Part shown: positions 1 to 7,800 of the stretch, piece after piece
Layout: each line of letters begins with the position of its first letter
How positions within the stretch are numbered: the first letter of the stretch is position 1
NCBI GenBank assembly: GCA_030531595.1
Contig: JAUNND010000024.1
Location: 1-34,154, forward strand
Length of the DNA stretch: 34,154 nucleotides
Origin: Eubacteriales bacterium
Lineage (GTDB): Bacteria; Bacillota; Clostridia; Oscillospirales; Oscillospiraceae
Reading direction: 5' to 3'
The notes under the pieces: generated by a model
What the model saw: only the letters and a program-made list of their open reading frames with translations
What the model was told of the DNA's origin: nothing
Database searches by the model: none
Translations under genes and position numbers: made by a program

Positions 1-364
1 GAGCGGTCGACGGTGTGGGTTTGACTGTGGGAGCGGTCGACGGTGTGGGCTTTGCAGTCGGCGTGGGCGTGGGTTTGGATGCAGAGGATGTATCATTATA
101 TGTTACCACAGTCTGCGGCGCACCGTCCTGCAGCAAATCTCCTTCGATTTCCACAACGCCAAATGAAGCCGTTACCGTTCCCTCTTCATTCATGATCACC
201 GTAGCCGGTTCCGGGGTGGGCTCCGGAGTAGGCTCGGGGGTCGGTTCCGAGGTCGCGGTAGGCTCCGGACTTTCGGCGGGTGCTTCCGTCTTCGCGCCGC
301 AGGCTGCTATGAAGACAGCGAGCGCAAGAACGAGAAATACGGTAAGGATTCTTTGTTTTTTCAT
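1..364 (-). CDS. Pro-Thr-rich lipoprotein, 3' end cut off by the window edge
   Basis: The N-terminus is a bacterial lipoprotein signal: MKKQR, a hydrophobic stretch, then a lipobox (FIAAC) with the lipidated Cys at residue 22. The mature part opens with an acidic Pro-Thr-Glu linker (repeated EPTPEPTP), then a short non-repetitive stretch (about residues 53-90, beginning VIMNEEGTV), then another Pro-Thr/Pro-Ser repeat that runs off the window, so the functional domain is not visible. The start is ATG at 364-362 with AGAAAGGA about 10 nt upstream. It lies 32 nt downstream of the PqqD-like gene on the same strand and could be its operon partner. The function is not recognisable; a membrane-anchored extracellular protein is certain only from the signal sequence. 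Confidence 0.8.
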   Translation of the reverse strand, partial: MKKQRILTVFLVLALAVFIAACGAKTEAPAESPEPTATSEPTPEPTPEPTPEPATVIMNEEGTVTASFGVVEIEGDLLQDGAPQTVVTYNDTSSASKPTPTPTAKPTPSTAPTVKPTPSTA

Positions 365-396
365 TATCGAACATTCCTTTCTGTTATTGTGTGGGT

Positions 397-663
397 TCAC
401 TCTGTTATGCAGCCGGTCTCACGCAGTTTTGTGACAAAGGCTTCTATATCGGTTCTCGCCTGCTGTTCGGATACATCGTACTCGGCGAGAATATTTTTCA
501 GAATTTCATCGAGCGTTGTCTCGTTTTCGAGCATATTCCAGATCGTCTGGCCCATATCGTTAAGGTTTATTATCGATTTGAAGTTTGCCGCGGCTTCGCC
601 TACGGGAACGAGAACGTGGTTATCCGCCACGTCGGTCATGATAAAATCGGGATTCTGTCTCAT
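397..663 (-). CDS. PqqD family peptide-binding protein (RiPP recognition element type)
   Basis: This 88-residue protein has the PqqD fold signature as seen in Firmicutes: an N-terminal winged-helix beta part (NPDFIMTDVADNHVLVPVG), then a central LNDMGQTIWNML helix, then an acidic stretch and a C-terminal helix ending KLRETGCITE. PqqD-type proteins bind the leader of a ribosomally made peptide and hand it to a modifying enzyme. I chose the ATG at 663-661: MRQNPDF matches the usual family start and has GAAAGGA about 12 nt upstream. Start codons at 675 and 684 would leave almost no room for a ribosome binding site. An HprK-like kinase gene lies upstream and a lipoprotein gene downstream. The gap to the kinase gene (194 nt) is filled with repeats, so cotranscription is likely but not assured. 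Confidence 0.87.
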   Translation of the reverse strand: MRQNPDFIMTDVADNHVLVPVGEAAANFKSIINLNDMGQTIWNMLENETTLDEILKNILAEYDVSEQQARTDIEAFVTKLRETGCITE

Positions 664-731
664 ATTGACAAGCATTCCTTTCATATAAAATGCGTATTCC
701 TGCCTTCCCCACTGGGAAAGCCATGTGCGCT

Positions 732-786
732 GTGCCTCCCTCTTTGAGGGAGGTGGCACGGCTGAAAGCCGAGACGGAAGGAGGCA
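732..786. repeat. Intergenic palindromic repeat, family C
   Basis: The stretch begins with a hairpin built from GCCTCCCTC / GAGGGAGG around a TTT loop. It continues with GGCACGGCTGAAAGCCGAG and ends GGAAGGAGGCA, which resembles its beginning in inverted form. I associate this sequence type with dispersed intergenic repeats in gut Clostridia. Only one copy is in this window, so the family assignment rests on memory. It abuts a copy of repeat family A, making a composite block between the hprK-like and pqqD-like genes. Confidence 0.5.
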
Positions 787-793
787 ATGTCGT

Positions 794-863
794 CAGGGCT
801 TGCTCGCGCCGTAACATCGCGGGAAATCCAACTTTTCGGCGGGAGCAAGCCCCCGCCCTACAG
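794..863 (-). repeat. Palindromic repeat family A, copy 1 (left arm degenerate)
   Basis: The right arm at 837-861 (CGGCGGGAGCAAGCC through CCGCCCTAC) is the reverse complement of the left arm found at 10345-10369 and 23794-23818. The opposite arm (794-811) is shortened and partly degraded. The internal spacer matches the reverse complement of the spacer in the 10345 copy, so this copy is inverted relative to that one. Its outer edge overlaps the stop codon of the HprK-like gene (860-858). Confidence 0.8.
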
Positions 864-1547
864 TGTGAAATCGTTAGCTAAACGCATGGCGTTATAGGTG
901 ATCATTTCCGCGCCGTCGTCGGCGTGGTTATAAAATTCAAACACGGGCACTTCCGTGACAAGTAAATTCACGAGCCGCATAAGCTTTTTCGCAAGCTCGG
1001 GCGTTCTTCTGCCGGTTGTCTGCTGCAGGACATAGCCCGCCGCCTGCAAAGGGGCAAGGCGATTTATCTGCGTGTCCCCACGGTGGAGGAAGCATATGCC
1101 CGCGACGGGGGCGCTGCTGTTATCATTAATGCCGTCCTTGCCGCACCACGGGGTACCGTAGGCGTACCACTTCCCGTCTATGCGTCTGAGGGCGGGCTTG
1201 TCGTCGTTTATAATAACTGCGTCGGGGAAGGTTTTCAGATATTTTTGTGTGTGGGTGGATTTGCCCATACCGCACGGGCCGGAAAACAGGTAGGCATAAC
1301 CGTCCACCACCACACAGGAGGCATGGAGCATCATGCCGTCAAAGTCCATCAGCTTCCGGTAAAACTGAAAGCCGCTCTCTAAATAATAATTATCACTTTC
1401 GGAAAGTTTTTCCCAGTAATCGGAACGCATTTCGTCCCGGTCAAGAATGATATCTAAATGGACGTCGGCAAGATATGACTTGCATCTCTCGGGCATATCC
1501 CCCACGGGAGGCACATCCACTCCTAATCCGGCTATTTTACAAATCAT
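858..1547 (-). CDS. HprK-like P-loop kinase (HPr kinase homologue of peptide-modification cassettes)
   Basis: This 229-residue protein carries an HPr-kinase-type P-loop (SGPCGMGKST, about residues 89-98). An INDDKPALR segment and YGTPWCGK (about 130-137) follow, as in HprK-related proteins of peptide-modifying gene clusters. True HPr kinase/phosphorylase is about 310 residues with an N-terminal DRTGG domain, which is absent here. Homologues pair with PqqD proteins in several cassettes, including lasso peptide clusters where an HprK homologue phosphorylates a precursor serine, and the cyanobacterial Scm cassettes. The likely role is ATP-dependent modification of a peptide, with the 36-residue peptide encoded just upstream as candidate substrate (inference). 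The start is ATG at 1547 with only a weak ribosome binding site (TGGAAAA). The stop codon TAG lies in the edge of a family A repeat. Confidence 0.82.
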   Translation of the reverse strand: MICKIAGLGVDVPPVGDMPERCKSYLADVHLDIILDRDEMRSDYWEKLSESDNYYLESGFQFYRKLMDFDGMMLHASCVVVDGYAYLFSGPCGMGKSTHTQKYLKTFPDAVIINDDKPALRRIDGKWYAYGTPWCGKDGINDNSSAPVAGICFLHRGDTQINRLAPLQAAGYVLQQTTGRRTPELAKKLMRLVNLLVTEVPVFEFYNHADDGAEMITYNAMRLANDFTL

Positions 1548-1599
1548 TGTTTTTATTTTCCATATAATCTTTTTTTGGGGTTATGCGCTTAACCGGACA

Positions 1600-1654
1600 C
1601 AGGACGGGAGCTAATGCTCCCGTCCTGCTCTTCTCCCCCGAAGGGGAGAAGAGC
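1600..1654 (-). other. Two tandem perfect hairpins between the 36-residue peptide and the kinase gene
   Basis: In the minus-strand transcript the first hairpin is a 12-bp stem (1643-1654 with 1627-1638) closed by UUCG, with a C-G closing pair: the hyperstable tetraloop class. The second is a 12-bp perfect stem (1616-1627 with 1600-1611) with an ATTA loop. They share base 1627, so they would stack or compete for it. No U-tract follows either, so they are not a classical intrinsic terminator. Position suggests an RNA stabiliser or partial attenuator that sets more peptide than kinase. Confidence 0.7.
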
Positions 1655-1707
1655 TTGTTGTTCAGTAGTCCTCTGAAACGAGGACTTGGGTTTGATATCC
1701 CATGTAA

Positions 1708-1818
1708 TCAACCGAGAGGATTATAAGACTTCAATCCAGTTTCGGGATCATCCAGTGTATAAATGTTTTCAGCTTCCAATTCAACGATTTCTACTGTAGG
1801 AACTTGATATTCTTTCAT
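1708..1818 (-). CDS. 36-residue peptide, candidate modified-peptide precursor
   Basis: The reading frame starts at ATG 1818-1816 and ends with TGA at 1710-1708. It has one of the best ribosome binding sites in the window (GAGGAG, then TATAAA, then ATG). The N-terminal two thirds is acidic and helix-prone (MKEYQVPTVEIVELEAEN). The C-terminal part is polar and turn-rich (DDPETGLKSYNPLG) with Ser, Thr and Tyr but no Cys. A conserved-looking acidic leader plus a variable short tail is what a RiPP precursor looks like. Similar short MKxYxxPxxEIxE peptides recur in Clostridia near surface proteins; this is from general knowledge. It lies 21 nt downstream of the giant secreted protein and just upstream of the HprK-like and PqqD-like genes. 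Function as a substrate is an inference. Confidence 0.72.
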   Translation of the reverse strand: MKEYQVPTVEIVELEAENIYTLDDPETGLKSYNPLG

Positions 1819-1839
1819 TTTATACTCCTCACTTTCTAA

Positions 1840-4800
1840 TTATTTAGATATCAGCGCTCCGTTTATAGACGATATCATATTAGTTGTTTCATTGTAAATC
1901 TCAAAGCTTCCCTGCAGCTTTGCGTTAGTAAGAGACTCCAATCCGGTAAATTTGGCATACAGCGCTTTGCTTCCTTTTGCATTGGCATATTCAATTAACA
2001 GGGAATCACTGAATGTGAATGTCTGCTTTCCACTGATACCACTCTGGCTGTCCCAAGTTACAGTTACAACAGCCTTAGCCCTTCCTAATTTAAGGGCATC
2101 ATAAACTTCTGCTGCTTCGGTGTCACTTTTCTGCAGCGCAAACAGGAATTGGTCATTTTCATTAGTATCCCATGCATTTGCAACAGCGAGATCATAGAAC
2201 TGATATCCTGTTCCGTTGTAAACAGGCAGATATATCTTTTCTCCATCCCCGCCTCTCGGGAGCACATAACCGTCTGCACTTACAATGCCCTTGGTCGCTG
2301 CGGTCGTCATGGAATCCTTGATACTACCGGTGACATACATCATTGTTGCGCCGGAGATGTTGTGGCCAGCAAGATCAAGAGTGACATTGGTCTTGACAGT
2401 GACATACTCTTCATCACTGATGTCAGCCAGAAGCTGGACTTCCTGATCTTCGCCGGCATCCTTTGCTTCCTTAAGTGCTGCAGTGAGGGTGGTGTATACC
2501 TTTCCGCTGCCGACATTCTTGGCGACTACATCCTGTACTTCGGACACCTTGAGCTCGAATTCGGAGAAGTGGTCGCTTGCAAGCTCTACGTATCTGTCGG
2601 GACTGATGCCCTGAACCTGACGCAGACCCAGGTCTGTTCCAGAAGGATTGTTCACAGGATCGTCATAGTGGATCACTTGGACAGCCTTAACATCGCCCAT
2701 GGATGCGGGAACCGCGAGACGGAACTTGAGAGATACGCCGGCTTCTCTAAGCTCATCATTGGTGATCTTGCGAGTTTCTGTCTGATCACCATTCTGAATA
2801 GTGACCCAAGGCTCGACATCGTAGGTTGCCTTGGTGGTGGTCACTGTCTTTGCACTGATTGCACTTACCTCTGTCTTTTCAGTGGTAGCGGCAACAGACT
2901 TGACGGTGATCTTCAGCTGCTCGGACTTTTCAAGCAGACTCTTAAGGCTTTCAACATTCTGGAGCTTGTCTTCAACCTCTTTACTCTGGATGTTGGTTGC
3001 ACCCTCAGCGGTTACAGCCTCATTCTTAGTGATCTCGCTAAGAACCTCATCAACAACTGCCGCGGGAACACCTTCCTGTGCGCCTACGGGAACTTCAATA
3101 TTTTCCTTGCTTGCTTCCTTGAATTCCTTTTCGTCAACTATCGGTTTTACGGGATCGACATCGGTCTTTGCCTCGCCGATGGTGTAGAGGTAACCTTCTG
3201 CCAATGTCGTTTCATCGGTGTTGGCAACGCAAGCCTTACCCTCGACGATGTAAGCAGCATCGACTTCACTGCTGAACAGACCGCCGGAGATAGCGAATGA
3301 TCCGGTTTCGTCAGCCATGTAGAGCTTACCGATAAATTTACCGCCGCTGATCATTGCATCACCGCAATCGCCATAGCCGTTGTTCAGTTTAATGACATAG
3401 TCGAAGTTGGTGAATGTGCCATTGGTAATGGTCAGTTTGCCAAGATTTTCATCACCGGAATCGCCGCCGCTGGAGATCGCAGTAGAACCTGAAACTCCAT
3501 TGCCGATGAATTCACCGCCGTTGATGGTTACATCCGTCCAGCTGTTGACCACAGAATACTGGGCGTTCTCGGTTTCCTGCTTAAAGGTACCGCCGTTGAT
3601 GGTGAGGTAGGAAGTGTGGACATTCTCTCCGTTGACATTTTTCTCATCACCGTCATTCTTGACAACATTGCAGCCATACTTGGAGGTAAAGGTGCCGTTC
3701 TCAATGGTCATGGTACCGAGGTTTCTGATCAGAGAGGAGTTGTCTCCATCGTCTGCATCGACGAAGAAGCCGTTACCTATAATGGTCAGTGTACCCTGGT
3801 TATCAATGTTGTAGGACGAGATAGTGTTATCGCTGGATTCTGTCAGAGTGAATCCCGCCATATCAAGGGTGAGAATTTTGCCCGGACGTACAAGAACGCT
3901 TTCCGTGACACTGGTCAGCAGCGTGACGGTGTCATTGTCTTTTGCTGCGTCAAGTGCCGCCTGAAGGGTCTCATACTTCTGGCCGCCAATGATCTGGGCG
4001 ACAGCTTTACCGATAGTATAGGGGTAATCTGCCTTGGTCGCGTCATCGGTGTTGACAACGCAAGCCTGACCCTCGACGATGTAGGCAGCGTCAACTTCCT
4101 GACTGAACAGACCGCCGGAGATGAAGCCGGTCTTGTCGAACTGCTCGGAGACCATGAAGTCGGAGGTCTTGTCTGCGCCGCTGCCGATCATGCCTCCATT
4201 GATCTTAATGCTCTTCACGGAGCTTTCCGTCGTGCCGCTTGCAACGTATTCATAGATCGCAACGCCGTTTTCACTGGTGACCTTTGCGCCATTGTTGATA
4301 TCGATCATGATATTGCCGGCATAGCCAATGTTGCTTTCGATCTGGATAGCTGCGCCGGAGGCATTCACGCCGCTGCTGTGCTCAGCGGTGGGAGTGGTAT
4401 CCTCGCCTGTGCAGGTGACTTCTGCGCCATTATTGATATACAGCTTACCTGCCTTGATAGCTATACCACTATCTTCGCCGGTGATCTTGCCGGCGACCAC
4501 AGTATTTGCATAGCCGGCTAAGTAGAGACCGCCTTTGACGGTGGCAACTTTACCGATCACGATGTCGGGGCGGTAAAAATCTGTAACATTCTTGATCTGA
4601 CCGTTGACCGTCACGCCGTAGTTAGTGTCGATGATGACATTTCCGGTTTCACCCTGAGCAGGCTCACCTATTCTAACAGTTACACCGTTGGCATAGCCGT
4701 TGTTGTTCATGACTGCGACGCCGTAGGTATCGCCGCCCTTGATCGTTACATAGTCATTAACCTCAAGCTCGGTGTAGCCGGAGGACTTATTTTGGGTCGT

Positions 4801-7800
4801 ACCCACGACCTCGATGCCGTAGTATTCGCCCTTGCCGTATTCGGAGTTGAGGTTGATCGTGCCCGTGCCATTGATCTTGAGAGTTGCCTTCTCGATCCGG
4901 AAGAGATCATTGGTCTCGCCGGTAGAGATGTCGTGACCGTTCATGTCAAGGTCAATGGAAGGATTGAAATATTTCCAAGCCGTATCGGAGACACCGGAAA
5001 CATTGATCTTCTGATCGACTGTAACGTTGTCAAGCAGAGTGATCGTTCTTGTTGTGGAGTCATAGTCGCCGTTCTGCTTCAGTGCTGCGGCGAATGCTTC
5101 TGCGAGGGTGGCGTACTTCACATCGCCGATCTGGGCGACAGCTTTACCGATAGTATAGGGGTAATCTGCCTTGGTCGCATCATCGGTGTTGGCAACGCAA
5201 GCCTTACCCTCGACGATGTAGGAAGCGTCAACTTCCTGACTGAACAGACCGCCGGAGACGAACTTGGTGACAGGTTCGTAGGTTTCATCCTTGGTAATGG
5301 CCATGACCGCAACTCCATGCGTGCTCTTGAATTGTCCGCCGGAAATAGAAACATTTTCGATGCCATTCGGATAATTGCAGCTGTCGATCACGAGTGCGTC
5401 GCCGGTAGCTGCGCAGCCATTGCCGTCAAACTTATACTCCTTCTTTGCACCGGTGCCGATGATGGTACCGCCGGTGATGTTGAGGTTGGTGGACTTGAAG
5501 TACACCGCCGTCTCGCCGGTAATGGTACCGCCGGTGATGTTCAGAGTGCCGTTGGGGATGTAGACAGAAACATCGATTCCATCTCCTGTAGCGACAATGT
5601 TCGCGCCTTCTTTGATGTTGACAATGGAGCCTGCGTTGTATGCGTTGCCGTTGGTTGCAATGTAACCTTTGACTGTGCCTTCAACATTCAGGGTGTTCAC
5701 ACCAAATACAGCGACAACACCGTTTACGGTTGCGCCGGTTCCGATGGTCAGATCGCTGCCCTTGATCTTGGTGCCTTCCTTGTTCTCGCCGACACGAACC
5801 TGTCCGTTTACAGTAGTGCCGCTTCCGAGAGTTACTATACCGCCGGTGGCCTCGACCTTACCGTTGATCACGGATGTGCCGGTCACGTTGACAGTGGGTG
5901 CGGTGTAATTCTGGTTTCCATCATAGTAGGAGTCAAATGCAAAGTCGCCATTTGCTGCGGTGATGGTGGTGGTGTTCTTAATAGTTGTTGTGCCGTTGTT
6001 AACGGACAGAACGTAACGAGGAGTGGTGCCGCCGTTGCGGGAAACATTGGTACCGTCAACGGTCATGTTGTCCAGAGTCAGATCGCAGTAGTTCTGGATA
6101 ACAAATGCTATGCCCTTCGGATCACCTGTCCAGGTATAATCCTTGTTTTCCGCTGCAACATTGATGGTACCATTCTGGAAGACGATCGTGCTGCCCTTCA
6201 GGAGCTGGAATGCCTGGGTCTTGGTATTCGTAGAACCTGCGCCGGGCTTGTTCACGGTGTAGGTGTGATGCTGGAAGTCGACCGTGAAGTTCTTGTTGCC
6301 GGAAACGGAGATACCCTTTGCATTGGTCTCGTCTGCGATCATCTTGATCTCTGTTGCCGTCTGGCCGTTCTCAGGAACCGCTGCGATTGCTTCTGCGAGG
6401 GACTCGTACTTGTCATCGCCGATCTGGGCGACGTAGGTCTTGGGAGCCAGCACCTTTGCGCCGTCTTCTCCATCGACCCACTTGTAATCTGCGGGAGCTT
6501 CGGGAAGCATGGTTTCGGGTGCCTTAACCTTAACGTTGAGTACATCGCGGTCGCCGCCAACCTCGACCTTGCCGGTCACGGTAACGTCTTCCTCAATGGT
6601 GAGGGAAACGCCGGTGTATGCAGTGCTGCCGCTTGCCCAGTCATAGAGGTCGTATGCAACGCCGCCTTCGGCTGCGATGATCTTGGTGCCGGTCTTGAAT
6701 AAGATATTGCCGTTGTTGTTGGAAAGGGTGTACTTAGTACCGATGAGGTTGGTGCCGTCCAGCTTAACATTGTCCAAAGTGAGATTGGAGTAGTTCTGGA
6801 TGAGCATCTTTGCCTGTGCTTCTGCGGTGGTGGTGATGGTACCGTTCTTGATGGTAACATTGTTGCCTGCGAGAAGCTGGAATGCCTGAGTCTTGGTTCC
6901 GGTGGAGCCGGTGAGGTTACCGTTTACGGTGTAAGTATAGTTATTGAGATCAATGGTCAGGCTCTTATTGATCTTGATGCCGTCGCCGGTTGCATCCTGC
7001 AGCAGCTTGATGGTATCGCCGCTCTGTGCTGCTGCGACTGCCTCGGCGAGAGAGCTATAAGGTTCTGCGCCGATCATTGCCACTGTCGGCTCCGCAGTCA
7101 TCAGAATGTTGGAGAAGTGGTGGATGATCAGAGTGACCTTCTTTGCGGTTTCATCGTATACAAAGGTACTGCCGGAAGGTGTCTGACCCTTTGTATAAAC
7201 GCTCTGTTCGCCGTCATCAGCAATATGAATAACTGTCTTTGGCTCAAAGTCGGAGAAGATATTGACCGTGATGTTCTGGGTCTGATCGATCATTTCGTTG
7301 GTAACTTTGATGCCTTCGACCGTTGCGGTCACACTATCTCCACTCTTAGCGATAACCGTTGCAACGGGAGTCAGGTCGAATTTCAGGGTGTTTTCAGCTT
7401 CATAGCCCGTAGGTGTGACAACAACGTCAACCTCAACCTTGATCTCATCAGCTGCTTTGATCGCTTCGACTTTTTCGGTCTTCAAAGCTTCATTAACGAT
7501 CTGCTGAACGCCGGAGACAACGCCCTCGGTGGTCTTCAGCTCCACGCCGGAAACGCTGGTGCTGGCTTCGACTTCTTCTTTGTTGAGACCAGCGGGAATT
7601 TCTTTATCATCAACAGAGGAGGTCTGCTCGGTGGTGACAGTAGTCTCTTTTGAGGGGTCGTCGGGGTCAACTACAACAACAGACTTTCCGTCGGTGAAGT
7701 ATGCGGTGAGCTGATTGACATTTACAGCTTCCTCTGCCTTCACCATTTCGCCGCTATCAATATAGAACTTGCCGGCGGGGATGGGTGTACCTTCGTCTGC

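Noticed and set aside
1-280. Tandem repeat DNA here and at 18530-18630 as CRISPR or plus-strand Gly-Val-rich proteins
   Set aside because: They are the Pro-Thr codon repeats of minus-strand lipoproteins behind clear lipoprotein signals; unit length is far too short for CRISPR.
858-1547. True HPr kinase/phosphorylase
   Set aside because: Only about 230 residues, no N-terminal domain, and PqqD and peptide neighbours instead of ptsH or lgt.
4792-6702. Very long open frame on the plus strand, antisense to the giant protein (636 codons), plus others at 2149-3300 and 3616-4521
   Set aside because: They mirror the repeat codons of the minus-strand gene, have no ribosome binding site or family motif, and the minus strand has the signal peptide and clear modules.
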